This document shows, in pieces, positions 50,665 through 59,303 of a stretch of 64,000 bases of DNA. The DNA comes from Lacimicrobium alkaliphilum (lineage in GTDB: Bacteria; Pseudomonadota; Gammaproteobacteria; Enterobacterales; Alteromonadaceae), in assembly GCF_002591895.1 (NCBI RefSeq), contig NZ_NISX01000001.1:265431-329430 (forward strand), read 5' to 3'. Under the pieces are notes generated by a model. The model was not told the DNA's origin and ran no database searches. It was given only the letters and a program-made list of their open reading frames with translations. Within the stretch, counting starts at the first letter, position 1; every line of letters starts with the position of its first letter. The position numbers were made by a program, and so were the translations under genes.

Positions 50665-50800
50665 TCGTTTTGCAATCCCATTATCACCTTGCATAATCTT
50701 TGCGTCCTGTCACTTGGGTTAGCGCGCTGACATATCGATAGATAGAGCTGATTGATCGCGCTTTACAAAGCGACTATCAGTCTGGTCCTGGTCGATATCA
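50665..50800. other. Intergenic DNA between the two operators, with a 14-bp palindrome
   Basis: The nagK-sapC gap (50574-50947, 374 bp) holds no gene. Besides the two NagR operators and the sapC terminator, it has a CGCTTT-AC-AAAGCG palindrome at 50759-50772 that is not of the NagR type; it may be a site for another regulator. Nothing else was recognised. Confidence 0.35.
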
Positions 50801-50834
50801 TTAACATAAATGACAGCGCTGTCATTTATGTTAA
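50801..50834. promoter_or_regulatory. NagR operator B within a perfect 34-bp palindrome
   Basis: The 18-bp NagR motif AATGACAGCGCTGTCATT (50809-50826) is perfectly symmetrical and extends by 8 further symmetrical bases on each side (TTAACATA / TATGTTAA). It lies 162 bp upstream of operator A and after the sapC terminator. It may serve as an auxiliary site for DNA looping by a tetrameric LacI-family protein. Confidence 0.85.
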
Positions 50835-50890
50835 CAAAGGTTATCAGGAATGCAAAGGTTTTGTAGCCCAATATATTAATGTTGTGACAG

Positions 50891-50917
50891 AAAAATAAAA
50901 AAGGGAGCAGCGCTCCC
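50891..50917 (-). terminator. Terminator after sapC
   Basis: GGGAGC (50903-50908), AGC, GCTCCC (50912-50917) forms a compact hairpin; on the minus strand it is followed by TTTTTTATTTTT. It isolates sapC from the nag operon. Confidence 0.85.
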
Positions 50918-50947
50918 CATTTTAGTCTCTGTACTTTACACTACGTA

Positions 50948-51661
50948 TCACCCATGCACCTGCATATATCGGGCTGTCAGCCGGTGTATTTGTTGCATCG
51001 AAAAAAGTTGTGCGTATATTGGCGCCAGCAGTCCCTGCTCGCGCATTTCATTGAATTCCTCATTGCTCAGCTGATTGAGTTTCTCTTCATCAATGCCATA
51101 AATACCATTGATATTGAACTCTTTGCCGTTCTTCATTTTGACCTGCATATCCCTTGGCATAAATAGTGACTTTTGTTCCAGTAACTGAACGAACTTAATG
51201 GTTTGCTGTGTATCGTTGATGTAAGAGGCTATTGACTTTGCTCTGGCCTGTAAAAATTCGGTTTGCTCGCCCTTTTCATCAAACAATGCATGCTCTTTAT
51301 CTTTACCTACTAAAGGATGCTTTTCGTCAATACATACGGCCAGCTCCTCAGATTGCTCATCTTTGCGACCGATAGAGAAGGGCGCATTACGCATAGATTG
51401 TGGCAGGTAAAGACCGCTCCAGGTGTCATTCTGACAATACAGGTTTTCGCCTCGCGTCAGTCCCATCATTGCAACCGCATGAAGTTGCTGCGTATTTTCA
51501 TTACGCACAAACACAATGGGAAACTCCGCCGCCACACCGACAAACTCACGCACCAGTACCGGAATGACATGGTCACCGGCATATGTTTTGTGGAGTGCTT
51601 TGTTATCTACTTTAAGCTTGCCGTGAACACTGTAGTCAACGGGAACAATCTTTTCACTCAT
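50948..51661 (-). CDS. SapC family protein
   Basis: A 237-residue soluble protein of the SapC family (PF07277), named after a Campylobacter S-layer locus but of unknown activity. No signal peptide or helix for membrane insertion is visible. Typical are the N-terminal IVPVDYSVHGKLKV, FPIVFVRNENT, and PFSIGRKDEQ stretches. SapC genes commonly accompany TonB-dependent receptors and halogenase-like genes in proteobacterial sugar loci, as here. It diverges from the first halogenase-like gene across a gap with NagR operator C, which ties it to GlcNAc. Confidence 0.85.
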   Translation of the reverse strand: MSEKIVPVDYSVHGKLKVDNKALHKTYAGDHVIPVLVREFVGVAAEFPIVFVRNENTQQLHAVAMMGLTRGENLYCQNDTWSGLYLPQSMRNAPFSIGRKDEQSEELAVCIDEKHPLVGKDKEHALFDEKGEQTEFLQARAKSIASYINDTQQTIKFVQLLEQKSLFMPRDMQVKMKNGKEFNINGIYGIDEEKLNQLSNEEFNEMREQGLLAPIYAQLFSMQQIHRLTARYMQVHG

Positions 51662-51814
51662 AAATTACCTTCTACTTCTATATTAGCCGTTAAAATTTTG
51701 CGCAGTACTTTGACACAGAAACAGGATCATGACGAGTAGCTTTTAGCACGTTTATTCACCGAATCCCGCCATCAGGCAACAAATCACAGGTCTCAGTGTT
51801 TAAATTGGTTGTAA

Positions 51815-51832
51815 AATGATAACGCTGTCATT
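51815..51832. promoter_or_regulatory. NagR operator C between sapC and the first halogenase-like gene
   Basis: AATGATAACGCTGTCATT matches the symmetrical NagR motif at 16 of 18 positions. It lies in the 236-bp divergent gap, 154 bp from sapC and 66 bp before the halogenase-like gene, so it could control both. Confidence 0.75.
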
Positions 51833-51849
51833 ATGGTTAAAACTGGACT

Positions 51850-51877
51850 TTGACAAAAAAAGTTACGCGACTACAAG
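51850..51877 (+). promoter_or_regulatory. Predicted promoter of the first halogenase-like gene
   Basis: A perfect TTGACA (51850-51855), a 16-bp spacer and TACAAG (51872-51877) lie just downstream of operator C. The -10 is imperfect. Confidence 0.5.
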
Positions 51878-51897
51878 TCAAATAAGATGAGACGGCG

Positions 51898-53388
51898 ATG
51901 ACAAATAATCCCATTCAGAATTTAGTAGTAGTAGGCGGTGGAACCGCCGGTTGGATGGCTGCTACCAGCCTGAAGAACTGTTTCCCTCAGTTAAACGTAA
52001 CCGTTATTGAATCTTCAGAAATCGGTACTATTGGTGTAGGGGAAGCGACTATTCCCACTATCCGTCGTTTTTATGCTCAGCTCGGCTTTACCGATGAGCA
52101 GGTTATCAAAGCCACTCAGGGAACCTGCAAGCTAGGCATTCAGTTTAATGGTTGGCGTGATCCGAAAAGTAGCTTTATTCATCCTTTTGGCAGTTACGGG
52201 GAAGCGCTAAATGGCGTGCCATTTCATCATTACTGGTTAAAACATCAGCTCTGCGAATCTGCGGGCGATCTTGAACAGTATTGCGTTGCAGTCCAGCTGG
52301 CAAAACAGAATCGTTTCAGTTTACCACCAACCCGGCCGCAGTCGGCATTATCCGTTTTTGACTGGGCCCTGCACCTTGATGCAGGCTTGTTTGCAACAAT
52401 GTTAAAACAACATGGGCAGACACAAGGAATACATTGTATCGATGCTAAAGTGCAGCAGGTGGATACCGATCCTGAAAACGGCTTTATTCGTACCCTTCGA
52501 TTATCCGATGGGCAACAGGTTGAAGGAGAGTTATTCCTTGACTGCAGCGGCTTTAATGGCGTACTCATTGAACAGACTCTGAAAACAGGATATCAGGACT
52601 GGAGCCAGTGGTTACTGTGTGATTCGGCAGTGGTCGCTCAGAGTCATCATGATGGGGAACCCGCTCCCTATACTCAGGCTAATGCCAGAACCGCTGGCTG
52701 GCAATGGAAAATTCCATTACAACATCGCCAGGGGAATGGACTGGTATATAGTTCACAACACCAAAGTGATGAACAGGCCGAAACAGAATTAAAGGCAAAT
52801 ATTGACTCAGAATTGCTACATCCTCCCAGAGTATTGCGTTTTACACCAGGGCGTCGCAATAAAGCCTGGAGCAAGAACTGTATCGCTGTGGGTCTGGCCG
52901 CGGGTTTTTTTGAACCCGTAGAGAGCACCAATATCGCTCTGATTGAAACGGCTATTGAGAAAATTAAACTACTGTTTCCTGATTGCAGCATGCCGTCATC
53001 ATTAGTGGATGAGTTCAATTTCCGAATAGAAAAAGAGTATGAAAGTGTCCGCGACTTTGTACTATTGCACTACTGTCTGAATCAGCGTGATGAACCATTC
53101 TGGCAGGATTACCGAAAAATCCCTCTGCCTGATACGCTGACCCATCGCATGCAACTGTTCAGGGCAAATGGCTTGCTACCGCGTCAGCGTCATGAAATTT
53201 TTCAACCCAACAGCTGGCTGGCACTGTTTGATGGTTGTCATTATTATCCAGAGCAGTACGACCCCAGCATTGAACGTTTCCCTGTACACCACATCAGGCA
53301 AGGTTTAACCAGGATGCGTGAGAGCATAAGTCAGGCTGTAGAGCGCAGCCCGACCCATAGTGATTTCCTGCGGCGCTGTCTAGACTGA
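51898..53388 (+). CDS. Flavin-dependent (tryptophan) halogenase family protein, copy 1
   Basis: A 496-residue FAD-dependent protein of the tryptophan halogenase family (PF04820). The FAD fold is VVVGGGTAGWMAA (10-22) with GVGEATIP (46-53). The lysine that PrnA/RebH use to form the halogenating agent is present (K78, in GTCKLGIQF), the GWQWKIP motif is complete, and the glutamate partner is kept in PVESTNI. So nothing visible argues against activity, but the substrate is unknown. It lies in a GlcNAc uptake locus, not a secondary-metabolite cluster, diverges from sapC, and its 3' end overlaps the convergent second copy by 9 bp. Confidence 0.88.
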   Translation: MTNNPIQNLVVVGGGTAGWMAATSLKNCFPQLNVTVIESSEIGTIGVGEATIPTIRRFYAQLGFTDEQVIKATQGTCKLGIQFNGWRDPKSSFIHPFGSYGEALNGVPFHHYWLKHQLCESAGDLEQYCVAVQLAKQNRFSLPPTRPQSALSVFDWALHLDAGLFATMLKQHGQTQGIHCIDAKVQQVDTDPENGFIRTLRLSDGQQVEGELFLDCSGFNGVLIEQTLKTGYQDWSQWLLCDSAVVAQSHHDGEPAPYTQANARTAGWQWKIPLQHRQGNGLVYSSQHQSDEQAETELKANIDSELLHPPRVLRFTPGRRNKAWSKNCIAVGLAAGFFEPVESTNIALIETAIEKIKLLFPDCSMPSSLVDEFNFRIEKEYESVRDFVLLHYCLNQRDEPFWQDYRKIPLPDTLTHRMQLFRANGLLPRQRHEIFQPNSWLALFDGCHYYPEQYDPSIERFPVHHIRQGLTRMRESISQAVERSPTHSDFLRRCLD

Positions 53389-54900
53389 CTCCACAGCTTG
53401 CTGGTGCAGGTACTTAGCCTGTGGATCAAAATTGAGACTACATCTATGCAAAAACTCACTTATTTTTTTCAGATTGACCTGCTTGTCAGTGGCAGAAGGG
53501 CGGCGAAGTTTTTGCGATTTTGGAAAATAGCCACTCCCGGCGAGTAAACAGTGCCAGGAGATAGGGGAGTAATACCCTGTAATGCGCTGACGTGTTAACT
53601 CTTCCTCCAGGTTTCCACCCTGATTCCAGACATCCAGAATATGACTCAGCGAATCAGACATATTCTTTTGATTGTTCTGGCAGTCAAGCCAGTACTGGGT
53701 ATCTGTACGGCTGCTGGTGATATAGTGGCCAACAATGTAATCTCTGATACCTTCGAAGTATCCGTTGATAGTGGCGTTATAGGCGCTTTGATTCTGCTCA
53801 GAAAACTGACCTTTTTCATAGGCATCAACAAAAAGTGCTGCCGCTTGTTGTACCAGAAACAGGGCGGTAGCCTCCAACGGTTCGATAAAGCCCTGAGACA
53901 ACCCGATGGCAAGACAATTCTTATGCCAGTGCTTTTCCAGTCTGCCCACTTTCATTTTCAGGTGCCTTGCCGGAACATCTTCATCCAACAGACCTAACGC
54001 CGTTCTGAGTTCGACCTCTGCCTCTTCAGCACTGCAATACTGGCTGCTGTAGACATAGCCATTGCCATGGCGGTTAGTCAGCGGAATCTGCCAACGCCAG
54101 CCACACTTCATGGCGGTAGACAGGGTTTGTGATGGTATCTCAGAGGTGCTATTACTGGGAATCGCGACCGCTGCATTGTTAAACAGGTTTGAATCAAAAG
54201 ACGTAAAAGGTACCTTCAGCGCTTTTTGCATCAGCACCCCGGAAAACCCTGAGCAATCAACAAAGAAATCAGCGTCAATCTGCTCCCCTTGTTCTGTTTT
54301 GAGACAGGTAATATGCCCACTTTTCGATTGGACGACCTCACTGACCTTTCCCTCTTTATGTCTTACTCCCAGTTTTTTAGCCTTATCACGTAAAAAACGC
54401 CCCAATAGGGATGAGTCAAAGTGATAACCATAATTCGGCTCGAAGGGGAAATTGTAATGGGGAACCGGTGCAAGGTGTTTCTCCGCCAGCCGGGGAGAGA
54501 GAAAAAAATCATTGGGGTGTGCCGGTACATCAACGCCCTGACGACGCATGTGAGCGCTGTGAAAAAAAGCCGGAGCAAACTGCTCGTCGAGCCGGAACTT
54601 AAAGGGGTGAAAATACTCCTTATAACCTTCTCTGGTAGACCACTGACTGAAGGTAATACCGACTTTGTAGGTGGCGTTACACTGTGGCATCCATTCTTTC
54701 TCGCTGATGCCCATTCGTTCAAAAAATTGTCGTAGCGCTGGTGTAGAGCCTTCGCCCACACCAATAATGCCAATATCGCTGGATTCGAGCAGGGTAATTT
54801 CCACGGCTTTGTCCTGCCAGTGTCTGGCCATGATCATGGCTGTCATCCAGCCTGCTGTACCACCGCCCAGAATGACTATTTTATGACTTTTGTCAGACAT
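53380..54900 (-). CDS. Flavin-dependent (tryptophan) halogenase family protein, copy 2
   Basis: A 506-residue homologue of the neighbouring halogenase-like protein, but clearly divergent. FAD motif VILGGGTAGWMTA (9-21); GVGEGSTP (47-54) replaces GVGEATIP. The catalytic lysine (K79, in ATYKVGITF), the GWRWQIP motif and the glutamate (PLEATAL) are present. The adjacent receptor gene ends at a terminator 67 bp upstream of this gene, so its own promoter or read-through must drive it; no NagR site was seen in that short gap. Substrate unknown. Confidence 0.88.
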   Translation of the reverse strand: MSDKSHKIVILGGGTAGWMTAMIMARHWQDKAVEITLLESSDIGIIGVGEGSTPALRQFFERMGISEKEWMPQCNATYKVGITFSQWSTREGYKEYFHPFKFRLDEQFAPAFFHSAHMRRQGVDVPAHPNDFFLSPRLAEKHLAPVPHYNFPFEPNYGYHFDSSLLGRFLRDKAKKLGVRHKEGKVSEVVQSKSGHITCLKTEQGEQIDADFFVDCSGFSGVLMQKALKVPFTSFDSNLFNNAAVAIPSNSTSEIPSQTLSTAMKCGWRWQIPLTNRHGNGYVYSSQYCSAEEAEVELRTALGLLDEDVPARHLKMKVGRLEKHWHKNCLAIGLSQGFIEPLEATALFLVQQAAALFVDAYEKGQFSEQNQSAYNATINGYFEGIRDYIVGHYITSSRTDTQYWLDCQNNQKNMSDSLSHILDVWNQGGNLEEELTRQRITGYYSPISWHCLLAGSGYFPKSQKLRRPSATDKQVNLKKISEFLHRCSLNFDPQAKYLHQQAVESV

Positions 54901-54962
54901 TTTTCGTATCCTTAAACCTCATATACATCGCTATGCTACACAGACAGCTATGGCTTTAAAAC

Positions 54963-54992
54963 AAAAAATCCCCGCTACAATGAGCGGGGATT
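54963..54992 (-). terminator. Terminator after the TonB-dependent receptor gene
   Basis: AATCCCCGCT (54967-54976) pairs perfectly with AGCGGGGATT (54983-54992), with a 6-nt loop, followed on the minus strand by a run of Ts. Strong intrinsic terminator. Confidence 0.9.
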
Positions 54993-55026
54993 TAACTGGT
55001 TATATTAAATAACCGTGCTCACTGTA

Positions 55027-57996
55027 TTACCAGCGACCACGAACTCCCATTGTCAGGCGACGTTCATAGATGTCCTGAGCGATGGTGAAGTCTTCCCACT
55101 GATAGTACATGTTTTCAAATTCTTCGGTCAGGTTACTACCGGAGAAATAGACACTGATATTTTCGTTGATATCATAGCTGGCCGACATGTCTACGTAAGT
55201 TGTTCCCTCAGCATACAGGGCCAGACCACCACCACCGAAATTACGGCCGCTTTGTCCAACAAAGCGCTCAGAACGGTAGTTGGCTGCCAGACGAACCTGC
55301 AAAGGCCCTTTTTCATACCACAGTACCGCATTACCGGAGTTCTCAGAGTTGTCGTTCAGGGGCAGTTTGTTGCTCTCGAAATCCCTGGTATCAGAGGTGC
55401 TCGGTGCATAGGTATAGTTCAGACCCGCACCAAAGCCACTCCAGAAACCGGGCAGAAAGTCAAAGCCCTGCTGATAGGAGAACTCATAACCTTTAATGGT
55501 ACCGCCATCACCGTTTACCGGTCCGGTAACCTGTACCTGGCGTCGTTCAACGCCATCAGCATCAGGCACAAACTCAGTGGTCACATCGGTGGTCAGGTTA
55601 GACTCAATGTCCATTTTAAACCAGGCTACGCTCAGCAAACCGGTATCTGAGAAATACCATTCCAGGGTCAGATCGTGGTTTGTTGCACGGGTCGGCTTCA
55701 GGTTAGGGTTACCGGTTCGGGTGGCTTCTACCGCATAGCGTTCACCAACCGGTACATCACTGACTTCGCCCTGGTTAATGGCGGTACCTACAGTCATACC
55801 ACCACCAAGGTTGCGGGTATCCAGACGGTTCATGGTTTTACCGTAACTGGCCCTGGCAATCAGCTCATCTGTCAGGTTCAGTTTGAAATTCAGTGCCGGC
55901 AGTGTGTCGGTGTAGGACTGTTCGGTTACTACGTCTCCTGCATCCTCAACAACACTGGCAGGACAAGCACGACATACTACATCTCCCAACAGGTTCTGGG
56001 TAACCTTCAGGTCCGTTTTGATGTACTGCACACCTAAATTGGCTTTATAAGGCATACTGCCTAACTCGCCGTCCAGCTTGAAATTAACGTAAGCCGACTT
56101 ACTGGTTTCCAGCACATTATACGACTGATTCGGGTCATCATGTTTGAAGTTGCCCGGATACAATGCGTTCTGGAAGCCGATATGGTCGTCCATTATCTCA
56201 GGGTTGATAAAGAAGTAATTACCAATGTCTGCAGGACCAAAGTCATCTGATTGAATAATCCAGGAAGAGGGCAGGTTAGTAAAGTTCAGATAGTTGTCGT
56301 AACCGATGGTTTTATCACCGCCTGCACGGCTGAATTCACCGTCACCATTAGTATCATTCGCCACTTCACCCTGATCTTTCCACATTACATCTGTGGTCAG
56401 CCCATCCTGAGTGATGGGGGCCAGCAGAACATAGGTCTCACGATTCACATGACGACGACCTTTACGAATACCGAACTCGACCGTTGTCAGGTCTGAAGAT
56501 TCAAAGCGATAGGTACCATCAGCACGCAACACATCTAATGTTGCCTCTTCATAGTAGTTTTCTTCAGAGTAGGTAGAAATAATCGCATAATCTTCCATAC
56601 TCTGACCCAGATCTGACGGGTAAGTCAGTTGTGGATGTTCACCACTGAAATCACGGATAACAGGCACACGTCCTGAAACACCCTCAGGGTGAACAGGTAT
56701 TTCACCGGTGCCGTCGTTACGGAACAGACTCTGGCTGGCTCCGTCGGTTAAAAATGACTGAGCGATGTTATGGGTTGTATCCCGCTGACCTTCACCGTGG
56801 ATGTAGCGCACAGAGCCAACAAAAGCGCCGCCGTTATCAAAATTAAACTCCAGGTTCGTGTTTAATGAATCCCGGTCATTGGTGCGGCTCTCTGATGTGG
56901 ATGCAATACGCGGCGCATTGAGCACACCGGTATTCGCGGTATACAGGTCAGACCCCGCAAGCCCACCATCGCTGATTACACCACGCTTAACCAGGTCGTC
57001 ACCGTGTTGTTCCCAGCCAAAATCACCCCAGGCGTTATCCGCCACCAGGCCGATAGAGCGGTCAGCATCGTCCATTTCTGTGTAGAACACATCACCGACC
57101 ATTTCTAAGGAATCGGTAAGTTGCGCCTGAATCGTGGTGGAGATCCCTAAACGCTCACGTTCAGTTTTACGGTTCATATTTCCGTAACCGATAAAGGTTA
57201 CCAGAGCATCATCCTGGTCCCCATCACCGGTTCTGTCCTCACCGATACCGTCCCAGGCGTTACCTTCGGTTTGCGCTCCGGACCAACCAATGTTCGGTGT
57301 TCCTAAACGGTAGTTGGCAAGATTGATTTTATCCCAGGACACCGAGGTTGAGATTCCAAATCTGTCGGTGTTGTAACCGAAAAATGAAGTAATTTTCTTA
57401 TCATTTTCACCGGTGTAGTTACCCCGAGACAGCTCTGCTGACCCCACATAGGTAAACCCTTCTTCCAGGCTAAAGGGTCTGATGGTTTTTAAATCCAGCG
57501 TACCGGAGATACCACCAGCAAGAATTTTAGACGTTGGAGATTTATAGACATCAATACCACTTACCAAAGAGGAGGGGATATCAGAGAAGTTAGGCTGAAC
57601 GGTTGTTATAGAGCCTGCGCTGAGGAACTGCTCACCATTGAGTAAGGTGCCAACCGAGCCAACACCGCGAATGTTGACACCTGAACCTTCACCTGCTGAG
57701 CGGTTAATCTGGATGCCTGGCACTCGTTGCAAGGTATCTGCAATGGTAATGTCCGGCAACTTACCAATGTCTTCAGCTGTTATACTATCGAGTATGCCAT
57801 CGGCAAAACGTTTATTGTTCAGATCTGCTTTAGTTGATGCACGTAAGCCACGTACCTGAATCACTTCTACGCCATTGTCCTGTGCGCTGTTTTCGTCGCT
57901 CTCCTGCGCAATGGCATTTTGTGCGCTTATGCCGGCAGTTACCATCATTGCCAGGCTTAAGCCCTGGGTAATTTTATTGAGTTTGGTTGATGTCAT
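55027..57996 (-). CDS. TonB-dependent receptor of the GlcNAc regulon
   Basis: A 989-residue outer-membrane receptor. Residues 1-30 are a signal peptide ending in NAIAQ. A TonB-box-like VEVIQVRG (43-50) and the plug domain (about 55-175, with KLPDITIADTLQRVPGIQINR) precede a large barrel that ends in the terminal aromatic MGVRGRW. The size and the RGLRAS type N terminus fit the sugar-specific receptors of Alteromonadales/Xanthomonadales rather than siderophore receptors. Two NagR operators lie upstream, so GlcNAc or chitooligosaccharides are the expected ligands. Confidence 0.92.
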   Translation of the reverse strand: MTSTKLNKITQGLSLAMMVTAGISAQNAIAQESDENSAQDNGVEVIQVRGLRASTKADLNNKRFADGILDSITAEDIGKLPDITIADTLQRVPGIQINRSAGEGSGVNIRGVGSVGTLLNGEQFLSAGSITTVQPNFSDIPSSLVSGIDVYKSPTSKILAGGISGTLDLKTIRPFSLEEGFTYVGSAELSRGNYTGENDKKITSFFGYNTDRFGISTSVSWDKINLANYRLGTPNIGWSGAQTEGNAWDGIGEDRTGDGDQDDALVTFIGYGNMNRKTERERLGISTTIQAQLTDSLEMVGDVFYTEMDDADRSIGLVADNAWGDFGWEQHGDDLVKRGVISDGGLAGSDLYTANTGVLNAPRIASTSESRTNDRDSLNTNLEFNFDNGGAFVGSVRYIHGEGQRDTTHNIAQSFLTDGASQSLFRNDGTGEIPVHPEGVSGRVPVIRDFSGEHPQLTYPSDLGQSMEDYAIISTYSEENYYEEATLDVLRADGTYRFESSDLTTVEFGIRKGRRHVNRETYVLLAPITQDGLTTDVMWKDQGEVANDTNGDGEFSRAGGDKTIGYDNYLNFTNLPSSWIIQSDDFGPADIGNYFFINPEIMDDHIGFQNALYPGNFKHDDPNQSYNVLETSKSAYVNFKLDGELGSMPYKANLGVQYIKTDLKVTQNLLGDVVCRACPASVVEDAGDVVTEQSYTDTLPALNFKLNLTDELIARASYGKTMNRLDTRNLGGGMTVGTAINQGEVSDVPVGERYAVEATRTGNPNLKPTRATNHDLTLEWYFSDTGLLSVAWFKMDIESNLTTDVTTEFVPDADGVERRQVQVTGPVNGDGGTIKGYEFSYQQGFDFLPGFWSGFGAGLNYTYAPSTSDTRDFESNKLPLNDNSENSGNAVLWYEKGPLQVRLAANYRSERFVGQSGRNFGGGGLALYAEGTTYVDMSASYDINENISVYFSGSNLTEEFENMYYQWEDFTIAQDIYERRLTMGVRGRW

Positions 57997-58033
57997 GATG
58001 CCCTCTCATGAAGCTGTTTATTGTATGTTGTGT

Positions 58034-58051
58034 GATGACAGCGTTGTCATT
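58034..58051. promoter_or_regulatory. NagR operator D
   Basis: GATGACAGCGTTGTCATT, 38 bp before the receptor gene; differs from operator A at one position. On the minus strand ATGACA in it could be a -35 with a TACAAT-like -10 about 19 bp downstream, as at nagK. Confidence 0.85.
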
Positions 58052-58085
58052 CGCTTATATTTAAAATGACAAGCTTCATCTTTTG

Positions 58086-58103
58086 GATGACAGCGTTGTC
58101 ATT
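58086..58103. promoter_or_regulatory. NagR operator E
   Basis: A second copy of GATGACAGCGTTGTCATT, identical to D and 52 bp away (about five helical turns), so both face the same side of the helix. It lies between the receptor gene and nagR and could give both receptor control and autoregulation. Confidence 0.85.
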
Positions 58104-58271
58104 ACCGTTAAACTTACAACATAATTTTCATCACAGCAACCTGTAGGTTACAAAAAACTTACAACTTCGGGTTATGATGACGTTTTTGGGGGCTTGCACG
58201 ATACAAAGGGCTGGCAATTAAACCACTCATCATGTTTACTACCACAGATTTAGCTTCAGCCGGGAATTTAA

Positions 58272-59303
58272 ATGAAATCAACAATTAAGGATGTTGCGCA
58301 ACTGGCCGGCGTGTCCATTAAGACCGTTTCCAGAGTCATAAACAAGGAAGCCTCGGTACGTTCTGATACTATTGAAAAAGTGAATCAGGCTATCCTCAGG
58401 CTTAACTATGAACCTAACCTGGCAGCAAGGAACCTGGCAGGCACCCGCTCATACACCATAGGTTACGTATACGATAACCCCAATGCCTATTATGTGATTG
58501 ATATGCAAAACGGTATCTTAGCGGAGTGCAAAGAGCGCGGGTACGAACTGGTGATTCACCCCTGTAATTCTAACTCACCAAGCATTTGTGAAGAGTTAGA
58601 AAGCATGGTGGCCAAATCCCAGTTAGCCGGTTTGGTTATCTCGCCCCCTTTGTCTGAAATGCCCGAAGTACTGGAGGCTCTGGCGGCTATGGATCTGCAG
58701 TTTGTGCGCATTATTTCCGGTTCAGGCCATCGCCCCGAGTCCACGCCCTGCATTTTTGTGCATGATCATGAGGCGGCATTACATATCACCGAACATTTGA
58801 TTGGTCTAGGGCATAGAAAAATTGCCTTTATTAGCGGTGATAAGGGCCACCGTTCTACCGATGAACGGTACAATGGTTACCAGGAAGCCTTGAAAAACGC
58901 AGGCATCGAAGCCAATAGCGATTATCTCTACGAAGGCCAGTACTCGTTTGAGACCGGAGTCAAAGGCGCCAAACAATTGCTTAATCTGAGTTCACCTCCT
59001 ACGGCTATTTTTGCCTGTAACGATGAGATTGCTGCCGGGGCGCTGTTCGCTTCCCGATTGATGAATGTAGCCGTACCAGAACAATTGTCGATTGCTGGGT
59101 TTGAGGACAGTCCCTTTTCCCGCCAAACCTGGCCCAAACTAACCACGGCCGCACAGCCCACCAACATTATTGCCAGAAAAGCGGCGGAGTTATTAGTCAG
59201 TCAGATAGTTGCACAGCGTACCGGGAAAGGAAAAGGCGTTTTGCATCAGCACTTTGAACCCGATTTGGTAGTCAGAGAATCGACACAGAGAATTCAGCAG
59301 TAA
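58272..59303 (+). CDS. nagR: LacI family repressor, probable NagR
   Basis: A 343-residue LacI/GalR regulator. The N-terminal helix-turn-helix and hinge helix are visible (TIKDVAQLAGVSIKTVSRVI, 4-23; LAARNLAGTRS about 55-65). A periplasmic-binding-protein-like effector domain (about 62-335) follows. It lies next to five identical-type operators and the GlcNAc genes, so it is most likely NagR, which in Shewanella responds to GlcNAc-6-phosphate or a related sugar. The stop overlaps the next ATG (TAATG). Confidence 0.88.
   Translation: MKSTIKDVAQLAGVSIKTVSRVINKEASVRSDTIEKVNQAILRLNYEPNLAARNLAGTRSYTIGYVYDNPNAYYVIDMQNGILAECKERGYELVIHPCNSNSPSICEELESMVAKSQLAGLVISPPLSEMPEVLEALAAMDLQFVRIISGSGHRPESTPCIFVHDHEAALHITEHLIGLGHRKIAFISGDKGHRSTDERYNGYQEALKNAGIEANSDYLYEGQYSFETGVKGAKQLLNLSSPPTAIFACNDEIAAGALFASRLMNVAVPEQLSIAGFEDSPFSRQTWPKLTTAAQPTNIIARKAAELLVSQIVAQRTGKGKGVLHQHFEPDLVVRESTQRIQQ

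Noticed and set aside
50948-51661. SapC as S-layer secretion protein
   Set aside because: No S-layer or type I secretion genes nearby; the name is historical and the protein has no visible secretion features.
51898-57996. A secondary-metabolite cluster suggested by two halogenase genes
   Set aside because: No synthase, transporter or tailoring genes nearby; operators and neighbours place them in sugar uptake.
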